Shown here: positions 44,859 to 53,274 of the stretch, piece after piece
Layout: each line of letters opens with the position of its first letter
Position numbering within the stretch: the first letter of the stretch is position 1
Assembly: GCA_025408425.1 (NCBI GenBank)
Contig: JANXYX010000050.1
Location: 186,001-250,000, forward strand
Length of the DNA stretch: 64,000 nt
Reading direction: 5' to 3'
Source: Granulicella sp.
GTDB taxonomy: Bacteria > Acidobacteriota > Terriglobia > Terriglobales > Acidobacteriaceae
The notes under the pieces: model-generated
Database searches by the model: none
What the model saw: only the letters and a program-made list of their open reading frames with translations
What the model was told of the DNA's origin: nothing
Made by a program: the position numbers and the translations under genes

Positions 44859-45854
44859 ATGAACAGAAATCTTGGGCTATCGGCATGGTGTGTGCTTCTG
44901 CTGTTCGCGGCAGTGATGCTACAGGGATGCAAGCAGCACTCGAATCAGAACGGTCTGATCCCCGTTAAGATTCAGACAGACTGGTATCCCCAACCGGAAC
45001 ATGGCGGTTTTTACACTGCTCTGGCCAAGGGCTACTACAAAGATGCCGGACTTGACGTGCAGATCGTACCCGGCGGTCCCTATGTCACCGCGGAGCAGCA
45101 GGTTTCGGTAGGAGCAGCGCAGTTTGGCATGAGTTCATCCGACCGCATGATCAAGGCAGCCGTCGGCGGGCAATCGCTGGTGGCAGTTGGCGCAACCATG
45201 CAGCACGATCCACAAGCCGTCATGGTGCATGCGGAATCTCCCGTGCATAGCTTCGCCGATTTGAACGGTCACGCCGTCGCTATCCGGCCGGGCTCAACAT
45301 GGTTCGAGTACATCGTAAGTCGCTACAACTTGAAAGATGTTCGTGAGAAACCCGCAACCTTCAGCGTCGCGAACTTCATTCAGGATCCCGACTACATGCA
45401 GCAGATCTTTGTCACGTCCGAACCCTTCTACGTGAAGAAGGCTGGCCAGCCGATACGGACGTTACTGATCAGCGAGACGGGCTACGATCCCTACCGCGTC
45501 TTTTTCACCTCCCACAGCTACGCCCAGCAGCATCCTGAGGTGGTGGCAAAGTTCGTGCAGGCATCCCTTCGCGGCTGGCGCGACTACCTCAAGGATCCTC
45601 AAGTCGCACACGCCATGATCCAGAAGCTCAACCCTGCCATGGATCCAGCACTGATGCTGTTTAGCTATGAGGCATTGCGAGATGGCCACTTCATTGACGG
45701 AGCAGGTGATGCCTCCGCCAACACGACAGACCATCTGGGGCAGTTCGACGCGCAACGCTGGACGGCCATGGAGCACCTGCTTCTCAATCTGAAGGTCATC
45801 GCTGCACCGATGGATCCGGCGAGCGTCTACACCACTCAGTTTCTCAGTAAGTAG
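44859..45854 (+). CDS. ABC transporter substrate-binding lipoprotein, NMT1/THI5-like
   Basis: This 331-residue lipoprotein has a signal peptide and lipobox VMLQGC (Cys near residue 25). The NMT1/THI5-like periplasmic-binding fold begins VKIQTDWYPQPEHGGFYTAL. That motif (DWYPQPEHGG) is typical of the ThiY subgroup, which binds the pyrimidine N-formyl-4-amino-5-aminomethyl-2-methylpyrimidine. It probably delivers substrate to the permease/ATPase encoded at 37342-38948. It sits 31 bp behind the amidase gene on the opposite strand from its transporter. Confidence 0.91.
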   Translation: MNRNLGLSAWCVLLLFAAVMLQGCKQHSNQNGLIPVKIQTDWYPQPEHGGFYTALAKGYYKDAGLDVQIVPGGPYVTAEQQVSVGAAQFGMSSSDRMIKAAVGGQSLVAVGATMQHDPQAVMVHAESPVHSFADLNGHAVAIRPGSTWFEYIVSRYNLKDVREKPATFSVANFIQDPDYMQQIFVTSEPFYVKKAGQPIRTLLISETGYDPYRVFFTSHSYAQQHPEVVAKFVQASLRGWRDYLKDPQVAHAMIQKLNPAMDPALMLFSYEALRDGHFIDGAGDASANTTDHLGQFDAQRWTAMEHLLLNLKVIAAPMDPASVYTTQFLSK

Positions 45855-46142
45855 TGCTTTCTTATGCCACTGCGGCTGCTACACATATGAAGGTATCCAT
45901 AGCAACGGTTGGCGTATGGGATAGTTGCGGATAATCTCAGGGTCGACTCCCCGCTGCCCTTGACGAAGAGCGGCTTTCCAGCGACCATACAGTTGCCCGG
46001 CAAAGAGCTTTTCAATCGCAGGGTTCTGGCGATCGCTACCTCCCGAGTAGCACCGCAACGGATGAACCTCTGTGGACAACAAGTAGAGAATGTCGGGTAA
46101 CGCAAGTCTGGGCCTGCCTACTAACATGAGACGTGCATCGCA
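45855..46142. other. Intergenic region before the glycosyltransferase gene
   Basis: 288 bp with no credible gene. No clear terminator hairpin after the lipoprotein gene and no recognisable promoter were seen. Confidence 0.4.
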
Positions 46143-47468
46143 ATGGGCGATGCGGATCATGGCTTTTCCGATTTCAATACCATTGCATCGCTGATGGAAC
46201 GGAGAGATCCCAAAGTGCACACCCAATCTGCCAAAATTCCGGCTCCTTCTCAGGCACCCAATTCCGAAGATGGCTCATCCACTCTTGGCAATCGAGATGG
46301 TTACACAACGTCCATTGCGAAAGCTCCCTTCGCAGAAGCCTCGACCAAGGCCGTAACTGTATTTGTGGGTGGCTCCGTCGGCTGCATACCCTATTCTCCA
46401 AAGACCTGGTCTGGGATTCTGCCGTTTCTGCTGAGGGCTATGGACGGTGCCGGCATCCTCTCCCAGGCTGTAGGAATCAAGGTACCTGAGCCCTGGAAAA
46501 GTTTCTTACTAGCCAAAAACTTCACACTGAACCGGGCCGCATGGCGAAAACACTTCTACTTCGACCCTGCTTACCGCCGCGCCCTGACGCAGGCTGCAAA
46601 GCCCGTCCTCGTCAATAGTCCAGTGTGCCTGCAGATTGGATCAATGTTTTCGCTACCCGAAGTTTTTCCAGATAGGAAGTGCATCTCCTACAGTGACGGA
46701 AACTTGCCGGAGTTGCTCAATAGCGGCTTCGGTATGGAAGGCGTCTCCGCCAAACGCATTGACCAGGCGCTTCACTATGAGGAGCAGGTCTCCCAGCAGA
46801 TGACAGCCATATTCACGTTCAGTGAATATCTACGCCAGTCCTTCATCTCCAACTACCGCATACCGCCCGAGCGCGTCTTCAACATTGGCGGAGCTATCAA
46901 CCTGACAGATATCCCGCCGGCTAGCCCTGACAAGGACTACTCCGCGCCGCGCATACTCTTCATCGGAGTCGAGTTTAATCGCAAAGGCGGCCAACAGCTT
47001 CTCGATGCATTCCGCAGCGTCCGCCAAGCCATCCCGGATGCGAGATTAGATATAGTCGGCCCAGAACACCTCGACCAATTACCCGCCGGTGCAGTCTGTC
47101 ACGGGCGCCTCTCCAAGGCCGACCCCGAACAGAACCTGAAGCTCTTGACTCTGCTCCGTGGATCAAGCCTGCTTGCTTTACCTGCGTTGTATGAGCCCTT
47201 CGGTATCGCGCCGCTTGAAGGAATGCTTTACCAGTTGCCATGCGTCGTCACGGACGGCTGGGCCCTTCGCGAGTCCGTCAGACCCGGCTACAACGGGGAA
47301 CTCGTTGCCAAGGGATCGGTTGAGGAACTCGCCGCAGCTTTGATCCGCCTGCTCTCCAACCCAGAGCAGCTTGCAATGATGGGGCGGCATGGTCGTGAGT
47401 TTGTGCTCAATAGCTACACCTGGACGAGCGTAGCCAATCGAATGGCGAGCGTCGTAAACAACCTCTAG
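46143..47468 (+). CDS. Glycosyltransferase family 4 (group 1)
   Basis: This 441-residue GT-B enzyme has an N-terminal extension of about 68 polar residues, an acceptor-side Rossmann domain (TVFVGGSVGCIPYS), then the donor domain with APRILFIGVEFNRKGGQQLL and the E-x7-E motif in YEPFGIAPLEG, which binds the nucleotide sugar. Retaining sugar transfer is expected; acceptor and donor are unknown. The start is uncertain because no strong ribosome site is visible and the first 60 residues lack family features. It stands alone, bounded downstream by a strong terminator. Confidence 0.85.
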   Translation: MGDADHGFSDFNTIASLMERRDPKVHTQSAKIPAPSQAPNSEDGSSTLGNRDGYTTSIAKAPFAEASTKAVTVFVGGSVGCIPYSPKTWSGILPFLLRAMDGAGILSQAVGIKVPEPWKSFLLAKNFTLNRAAWRKHFYFDPAYRRALTQAAKPVLVNSPVCLQIGSMFSLPEVFPDRKCISYSDGNLPELLNSGFGMEGVSAKRIDQALHYEEQVSQQMTAIFTFSEYLRQSFISNYRIPPERVFNIGGAINLTDIPPASPDKDYSAPRILFIGVEFNRKGGQQLLDAFRSVRQAIPDARLDIVGPEHLDQLPAGAVCHGRLSKADPEQNLKLLTLLRGSSLLALPALYEPFGIAPLEGMLYQLPCVVTDGWALRESVRPGYNGELVAKGSVEELAAALIRLLSNPEQLAMMGRHGREFVLNSYTWTSVANRMASVVNNL

Positions 47469-47493
47469 CCCACTAAGCTTCATAGCAGAATAA

Positions 47494-47523
47494 AAGAGGC
47501 AGCTCCCATAGGAGCTGCCTCTT
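47494..47523. terminator. Bidirectional intrinsic terminator, perfect 13-bp stem
   Basis: AAGAGGCAGCTCC (47494-47506) and GGAGCTGCCTCTT (47511-47523) are exact complements around the loop CATA. It lies between the convergent glycosyltransferase and repeat-protein genes. Confidence 0.9.
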
Positions 47524-47560
47524 GTTGTAGCCGTTCTAACTATCTCCCTGCATCAAACTG

Positions 47561-50500
47561 CTACCTCCGATGCGTACCTCTGAGAATAGTGTAAGTAGCC
47601 GAATTGACCGCACTGTTGCTGTAACCGGTCACGACCGCGAAGGCTCGAACCGTCGTTGTCGCTGAGACGGCGAAGGGCCCTACATAGAACGTGGAGTTGG
47701 TCGTCGGTGTCGATCCATCGGTCGTGTAGAAGATCTTCGCGTAGGAAAGTACATGGCTGATTGCCACCGTCTGTGGCGAGCTATAGGTACCGGGAGCAAG
47801 GCTGAACGTAGGCATTGCAGCCGTGCTATCCGATGCCGCAGCCTGGATTATGTAAGTCGCTGAATTGACCACACTGTTGCTATATCCAGAGGCAACTGCC
47901 ATGGCCTGCACAGTGGCTGTGGTCGACAGGAGAAAAGCACCCGAATAGACCGATGAGCTGGTGGTCGGTGTTGTTCCGTTGGTGGTGTAGTAGATCGTCG
48001 CCCCTGCAGTAGCATCGTTGATCACGACGTTGACCGCCGTCGTGTAACTTCCCGCCGCTAGACTGAACGTCGGCGGAGCTACCGTCTTGGCAGCTGCAGT
48101 AATCGTGTAGATTGCCGAAGCTACTGCACTCTTGCTGTAGCCCGAGGCAACCGCGATCGCCTGCACAGTCGTCGTGCCCGAAGCCACAAACGAACCCGTG
48201 TAGACGGTAGAGCTCGTGGTTGGAGTCGTGCCATCCGTGGTGTAGTAGATCGTCGCCCCGGAGGTTGAGTCACTGATGGTGACAGTCTGCGCCGAAGAGT
48301 ACGTTCCGGTGCCAGGACTGAACGTTGGAGTCGCAGCGGTTGAAGTTGTGGGTGGTGCTGCAGCAGGCGCAGAGACCCCGAAATCGGCTGCTCCAATCAC
48401 CAATGGATTGGTTCGAGCAGCAAGCGCTCCGGTTCCAACCGCGTACTGCCATCGCACCGGCATTGTCGCCAGCGTTCCGCTCAACGCGGTACCACCGCTG
48501 ATGGCCGCCACTCCCGACAACGGCAGTAGTGTGGTTCGGTCATACGGCAGTGTCGAAGCCGTCAGAAAGTTTCCACTCGTTAGACCATATTGATGAGCGT
48601 CGATCGGCGTGGTTAGCGGCCAGAGGCAGGTTCCATCGCATGTCGCCTCCCATCCATTTGACGTGCCTGCGTTGTAGTTTCCACCACTGATCGGAGTAGA
48701 GATAGCGAACGTCGACGCGTTCATCAGATTACTCGTCCACGATCCGATGATCGAGGCATAGCGCCCAAACTCAGTCTGCGTACCCAGCGTCCACAGCAGG
48801 TTATTGCGTGCATCAATCCGCTGTGTGAAAAATGGGTTGTAGCCATTGGCACTGCCGGTATCGAACACCACGTGCGCGTTGTCGAGCGTGTTCGAGTAAA
48901 AGTACAACGTGCCGTTGCGGTCGGCCATCTGGCCATCGTGATCTTCGGCGTAGTGAATCTGATACTGCGACGAACTTCCGAAGATCAGGTTGCCGTAGAT
49001 GAAGTCCTTCTGTGCCGACTCCTGATAGGCCGCGATGACGTTCGGGCCGGCTGTGTCCCCCAGGCAGTACAGCGAAGCCGCGCAGTTCGTCTGACCCGCG
49101 TTGCTCAGATACGCCTCAAAACTCACATACGGCGTGGCGTCCTGATTCTCCACCAGGTCGAAGTCCCTCGCAGGCCCACTGGCCACGTAGTTGTAGCGGA
49201 AGATGCCCTCCACCCCGCGCCATTTGATGTTCGAACCCTGCGCCGTACTCAGGTAGTTATCCAGCCGATTGCCCTGCATCAGGCCATAGAACGATTGGAA
49301 GTAAACCTGATGCTCCGTGTAGTCCGAAGCCCAGCCCGAGTTGTGGATATGGTTGCCGTTGAACGTCACAAGCTGCGTCACCGGTGCCCACGCGCTGTTG
49401 GTATTCTCGGCAGTGAACAAACCGTTCGTGCAGGTGTCCAGATCATTGCCGGAGAGATCGAGATACGATCCTGAGCGCACATTGATGCAGGCAGTCCCGA
49501 TGCCCCAGGGCGTAGCAGCACCGCCACCCGGTGGCGTATACGTGTAGGCCGGAGTGCCATGCATGATGTGCAGCCCGCTGATCGTGACATACGAAGGCCC
49601 GGCCGATCCCGCCTGCCAGTATCCATAGGGGGTGTTAGTTCCATAACCGCCGCCCCACAGTGAGATCACGCCCAGCCCCGCCGCTCCATAGGCGCTGACC
49701 CGCGACTGTCCGGTTGCGTTCGCTCCATCTACGATTGGAAGATTACCCTGCGCATCCGGTACGCCGCACAGGACCATCGGCTGTGTCGCCGTGCCGTTGT
49801 TGTGTATCTGGAAAAACTCATGATAAGTCGAAGGGTTCGCACCCGTGGTGTCTGTGTTCCATACCCGCATGATCGTTCCGGGCGTCCAGGTCCCTGCATC
49901 AGGTACAGACTGCAGCGTCGGATACGTCTTGCCCGCGCCCACATCGTAGACCGCCCCGGTCATGGCCGGATCAGCAACGCACGCTCTCGGCTCCGTCATG
50001 TTGGGCGTCGCAGCATAGTTGGGTAATGCAGCAGGAGCCACATACACAATCGCGGTCACGCTCTTGCTCGTGTCGGCGTGGCTGGTGTACTTCAGCGTAT
50101 AGCGGCCCGTCACAGAGGCGCTGAAATCGGTGTCGCGGTTTGCCGTATCAGCGAGAGCACCATTACCCCCGCTCGGCTGCGAGACGATGCTCCATGTGCC
50201 AGTCTCATCCGTGTTGCCGCTTACCCACGACTGCAGCGAAACATGCTGCGCCTGGTAGGCCTGCCGATACGCCGGAGCCACCAGAACTGTCGTAGTGTTA
50301 GCACACACGTTGAACAGGAACCGGGCGCTCTGGCTGGTATCGTCAGTCGACTGCGCCTGCACTGTTACAGTCGCAGTCGAAGTCACGCTGTACGTGCCAA
50401 TCGCCGTCTGACCCTGCGGAATCGTGCAATTGCCGGACGCAGTTCCAACGTTCACCAATATCGTGGGAAGCCCCGCGCTCACCGACGAAACATTGGTCAA

Positions 50501-50713
50501 CGACGGTGTCGTAAAAGTTGCAGTAGCGCCACCAGTCGTGGCGACCACAGACCAATTGACCTTGTTAGCTGCGCCACCCGTCAGACCGACATTGATCTGA
50601 CGAGTCGAGCCCGCCAGCACTTGAAAGTTGTAAGCGGGTGCATTCGCTGTGATAGAGACGCTTGCAAATGCAGGTGACATCAAGAGTAAAAAAACGAGAA
50701 GGACACGCTTCAT
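47561..50713 (-). CDS. Large secreted protein with beta-helix-like core and three C-terminal chitobiase-C-type repeats
   Basis: From ATG 50713 the protein is 1050 aa with signal peptide KRVLLVFLLLMSPAFASVS. Residues 20-220 form two Ig-like beta domains. Residues about 230-740 look like a right-handed parallel beta-helix (GPSYVTISGLHIMHGTPAYT, TFNGNHIHNSGWASDY, FIYGNLIFGSSSQYQIHYAE), as in polysaccharide lyases or pectate-lyase-like glycan-binding proteins. The last 256 residues are three tandem chitobiase/beta-hexosaminidase C-terminal domains. No catalytic signature could be identified. The upstream in-frame extension to 50803 lacks a signal peptide and is not used. Probably an extracellular carbohydrate-active or adhesive protein. 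Confidence 0.85.
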   Translation of the reverse strand: MKRVLLVFLLLMSPAFASVSITANAPAYNFQVLAGSTRQINVGLTGGAANKVNWSVVATTGGATATFTTPSLTNVSSVSAGLPTILVNVGTASGNCTIPQGQTAIGTYSVTSTATVTVQAQSTDDTSQSARFLFNVCANTTTVLVAPAYRQAYQAQHVSLQSWVSGNTDETGTWSIVSQPSGGNGALADTANRDTDFSASVTGRYTLKYTSHADTSKSVTAIVYVAPAALPNYAATPNMTEPRACVADPAMTGAVYDVGAGKTYPTLQSVPDAGTWTPGTIMRVWNTDTTGANPSTYHEFFQIHNNGTATQPMVLCGVPDAQGNLPIVDGANATGQSRVSAYGAAGLGVISLWGGGYGTNTPYGYWQAGSAGPSYVTISGLHIMHGTPAYTYTPPGGGAATPWGIGTACINVRSGSYLDLSGNDLDTCTNGLFTAENTNSAWAPVTQLVTFNGNHIHNSGWASDYTEHQVYFQSFYGLMQGNRLDNYLSTAQGSNIKWRGVEGIFRYNYVASGPARDFDLVENQDATPYVSFEAYLSNAGQTNCAASLYCLGDTAGPNVIAAYQESAQKDFIYGNLIFGSSSQYQIHYAEDHDGQMADRNGTLYFYSNTLDNAHVVFDTGSANGYNPFFTQRIDARNNLLWTLGTQTEFGRYASIIGSWTSNLMNASTFAISTPISGGNYNAGTSNGWEATCDGTCLWPLTTPIDAHQYGLTSGNFLTASTLPYDRTTLLPLSGVAAISGGTALSGTLATMPVRWQYAVGTGALAARTNPLVIGAADFGVSAPAAAPPTTSTAATPTFSPGTGTYSSAQTVTISDSTSGATIYYTTDGTTPTTSSTVYTGSFVASGTTTVQAIAVASGYSKSAVASAIYTITAAAKTVAPPTFSLAAGSYTTAVNVVINDATAGATIYYTTNGTTPTTSSSVYSGAFLLSTTATVQAMAVASGYSNSVVNSATYIIQAAASDSTAAMPTFSLAPGTYSSPQTVAISHVLSYAKIFYTTDGSTPTTNSTFYVGPFAVSATTTVRAFAVVTGYSNSAVNSATYTILRGTHRR
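47564..48331 (-). repeat. Three tandem chitobiase-C-terminal-like protein repeats
   Basis: Units of 85, 87 and 84 residues lie at 48331-48077, 48076-47816 and 47815-47564. Each has the pattern PTFS-x2-xGxY, TIYYTTDGTTPTTSS, VQA-AVASGYS-SAV-SA-YTI. Unit 3 is the most diverged (KIFYTTDGSTPTTNS). They encode CHB_HEX_C_1-type beta domains. Confidence 0.85.
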
Positions 50714-51179
50714 GGGATAGTGACTTTCGTTGTCGTGACGCAGCTCGGCGGGAGCCTGACTGGGGCCCTGATTGTGACCATCCCCGTTTTGAACGCAAGA
50801 CAACTCACATGCGCCTAGCGGGGCACATCGTCATTGGCTGAGATCTTTGCGGATGATCGCCTGAAATTGTTTCCATTCACTGCGCAAGCAATTGCAGAGC
50901 CAAAATTTTGCATACAACCTAAGTCCATTGATCAGAGTGACCTGCGACTTAAGCCGCTAGCATCTTGCCTGTAACCTGCATTAGAACTCTGGAAGTTTTG
51001 ACTTCAACACGCGTCAAAACTACGCAACTCCTTCTCCGCATCGAGCATCAAACACGCCGAGCATTTGTTGCAGATCGCTACTTTTTAGTTTCAGGAACAA
51101 TTAGGTGACGGTCACAGCAACAGATCTTGAGACCTTCGAACCGCGGTTCAGACTTGCATATCCCTGATGGCGAAATCGC
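50714..51179. promoter_or_regulatory. Intergenic region upstream of the repeat-protein gene
   Basis: 466 bp without a credible gene between the IclR stop and the start of the secreted repeat protein. It contains the perfect inverted repeat at 50994-51021. No clear terminator for the pca operon was found. Confidence 0.45.
50994..51021. repeat. Perfect 9-bp inverted repeat with 10-nt spacer
   Basis: AGTTTTGAC (50994-51002) and GTCAAAACT (51013-51021) are exact complements. Centres are 19 bp apart, about two helical turns, as expected for a dimeric regulator site. There is no T-run, so it is not a typical terminator. It lies 281 bp before the secreted repeat-protein gene. Confidence 0.55.
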
Positions 51180-52022
51180 TTAGAGAAGCCTGGATAATAT
51201 CTCGGCATGTTCACGCAGAACTGGCAGGATGCGTTGCTCCATCTCTTCGATAGAGACGCTGGAGACATGGGCTCCAGCATTCATTGCTGCTATGGTGCGT
51301 CCTTGAGGCGTTCTGATTGGAACGGCAATGGAGCGCAGCCCCGGCTCCAACTCTCCGTCTACGACTGCATAGCGATCTTTAGCTACCTGGTTCAGGACAC
51401 TGACAAGCCCAGCCTTGGTGCAGACGGTCTTGCTGGTCCACCTCTTCATCTTGACGCGACTGAGATATTGATTGAGTTGCTTCTGAGGAAGATCTGCAAG
51501 GAGTACGCGCCCCATTGAGGTGCAGTAAGCAGGAAGCCGACTCCCCACCGAGAGCCCGACCGACAGCACTCGTGAACTGGTATGACGCGCGAGATAGATA
51601 ATGTTGTCCTCGTCCAGAGCGCTCAACGAGGTCGATTCATGGATCAGGTCCGAGACTTGCTCCAGTATCGGTTGCGCAAGCGACGGCAGGGTCGTCGAAG
51701 TCAGGTAAGAGCAGCCAATTCTAAGAACAGAGGGCCTCAAATGATAGACGCCATCGATGTCTTCTGCATGTCCAAGCATTTGTAACGTAATAAGAAAACG
51801 ACGAACGGCAGCTCGCGACAAGCCGGTCTTCTTCGATACTCTGGCAGCAGTGATGCCTTCAGGTTCGTTATAAAAGCTTTGGATTACCTCTAGCCCACGC
51901 GCAAACGACGTTACAAAATTGCGATTCTTCTCTAAGTCAGCGAACGGCTCAGTGATTGTGCTCGGCTTGTCATCTGACGGTTCGCGTATGCCTCGAGATG
52001 TATCACCTTGGCGTGATGTCAC
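51180..52022 (-). CDS. IclR-family regulator, PcaR/PobR type
   Basis: This 280-residue regulator has an N-terminal winged helix-turn-helix (GITAARVSKKTGLSRAAVRR, about residues 55-75). The IclR effector domain follows, with YLARHTSSRVLSVGLSVGSR, PAYCTSMGRVLLADLP and SIAVPIRTPQGRTIAAMNAG. The PAYCTSMGR block is characteristic of PcaR/PcaU/PobR. It starts at GTG 52022 with AGGGG 5 nt upstream. It is the last gene of the protocatechuate operon (57 bp after pcaC), so it is probably co-transcribed with the genes it controls in response to protocatechuate or beta-ketoadipate. Confidence 0.9.
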   Translation of the reverse strand: MTSRQGDTSRGIREPSDDKPSTITEPFADLEKNRNFVTSFARGLEVIQSFYNEPEGITAARVSKKTGLSRAAVRRFLITLQMLGHAEDIDGVYHLRPSVLRIGCSYLTSTTLPSLAQPILEQVSDLIHESTSLSALDEDNIIYLARHTSSRVLSVGLSVGSRLPAYCTSMGRVLLADLPQKQLNQYLSRVKMKRWTSKTVCTKAGLVSVLNQVAKDRYAVVDGELEPGLRSIAVPIRTPQGRTIAAMNAGAHVSSVSIEEMEQRILPVLREHAEILSRLL

Positions 52023-52079
52023 GGGAGCCCCTGAACGGTAGATCTTGCTGGATAAAGCTGGTCACTAACTTGCAGAATT

Positions 52080-52496
52080 TCATGCAGAGGTGTCTTGGAT
52101 CGGTTCATCATTCTTTCGTGATGCCAGGACCTCCGCAACAAGATGAAAAGCACTGTTCGCAGCGGGAAGTCCGCAGTAAACAGAGCTATGAAGGATGACT
52201 TCCTTCAGCTCTTCTTCCGTGACGCCGTTGTTGAAGGCCGCGACAAAATGCATCCTCAGTTCGTCGGCGCGATTGAGTGCAATCAGCATTGAGATTGTAA
52301 TCAGGCTTCGCGTATGTCGCGTAAGGCCGGGTCGCGACCAGATCTCTCCCCAGGCGTACCGTGTGATGAAGTTTTGAAAGTCCGCATTCAATTCGGTCTT
52401 AGCTGCTTCCGCGCGGTCTACATGCGCGTTCCCCAACACGGACCGTCGCACTTCAAACCCTTGCTTCAGGCGCTCTTCGTCATTCACTGGGCACAT
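52080..52496 (-). CDS. pcaC: 4-carboxymuconolactone decarboxylase
   Basis: This 138-residue CMD-family protein decarboxylates gamma-carboxymuconolactone to beta-ketoadipate enol-lactone. Conserved blocks are GFEVRRSVLGNAHVDRAE, RPGLTRHTRSLITISMLIAL (active-site region) and the C-terminal VTEEELKEVILHSSVYCGLP. It overlaps the end of pcaD by 17 bp, so the steps encoded by pcaB, pcaD and pcaC sit on one message. Confidence 0.95.
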   Translation of the reverse strand: MCPVNDEERLKQGFEVRRSVLGNAHVDRAEAAKTELNADFQNFITRYAWGEIWSRPGLTRHTRSLITISMLIALNRADELRMHFVAAFNNGVTEEELKEVILHSSVYCGLPAANSAFHLVAEVLASRKNDEPIQDTSA

Positions 52497-53274
52497 CCTT
52501 TGCTAGAAATTTAAGCACCGCCGCGCTGAATTGCTGCGGAACCTCCGCGCTGGAAATGTGGGCTGCAGGCAGCGTTACAAGCTCTGCGCCGGCAATGTGG
52601 CTCTGTAGAAACTGCGCATCGGCCAAAGTGGTAACGGCGTCCCGTTCCCCCGCAATAAGGCAAACCGGAATCGGTATGACGCCAACCGCTTCGCGCAGGT
52701 CCATATCGCGGATAGCCGCACAGGCAGCGACATATCCCGCTGGGTTGCATGCAGCCAGCATCTGACGCATGGTGGTGACAACAGGAGCTCCGGAGGCTAC
52801 AAACTCTGCGGTAAACCAGCGCTGAACCACAGCATCGGCGACCGCTTCCATGCCGCCAAGTTGCACGTCAGCGATGCGCTTGTTCCACGTCTCCGCTGTA
52901 CCAATCTTTGCAGCGGTGTTGCACAGGATCAACTTCCGAAAGCGAGATGGAGCATGGATACCCAGCCACTGTCCGATCACACCGCCAACAGAAAGACCGC
53001 AGAAGTAAACTTCGTCAATGCGAAGCGCGTCGAGCAGGGCAAGTACGTCGCGGCCTAACAGATCGACCGTGTATGGGCCGGCTGGAACGGAGCTTGCACC
53101 ATGGCCGCGCATGTCGTAACGGAGCAGGCGATACTTCTTTTCTAGTTCTTCACGCTGCGGATCCCACATGCCAAGGGTTGTTCCCAACGAGTTCGAGAGC
53201 AGCAGCACTGGAGCGTCCAACCTGCCACTCAGCTCGTAGTTGAGAGAGACATCGCCCAAATCAATCAGCGGCAT
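52480..53274 (-). CDS. pcaD: 3-oxoadipate enol-lactonase
   Basis: This 264-residue alpha/beta hydrolase opens beta-ketoadipate enol-lactone to beta-ketoadipate. The nucleophile elbow is CGLSVGG with Ser95; the family strand RYDMRGHGASS precedes it and CLIAGERDAVTT supplies the acidic residue region. The ATG at 53274 gives the family N-terminus MPLIDLGDVSLNYE. Longer frames run back into pcaB and are not used. It overlaps pcaB by 14 bp and pcaC by 17 bp. Confidence 0.94.
   Translation of the reverse strand: MPLIDLGDVSLNYELSGRLDAPVLLLSNSLGTTLGMWDPQREELEKKYRLLRYDMRGHGASSVPAGPYTVDLLGRDVLALLDALRIDEVYFCGLSVGGVIGQWLGIHAPSRFRKLILCNTAAKIGTAETWNKRIADVQLGGMEAVADAVVQRWFTAEFVASGAPVVTTMRQMLAACNPAGYVAACAAIRDMDLREAVGVIPIPVCLIAGERDAVTTLADAQFLQSHIAGAELVTLPAAHISSAEVPQQFSAAVLKFLAKDVPSE

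Noticed and set aside
47564..48331. Tandem repeats as a DNA satellite
   Set aside because: Repeats follow codon frame and protein domain boundaries, with divergence between units, so they are domain duplications within a gene.
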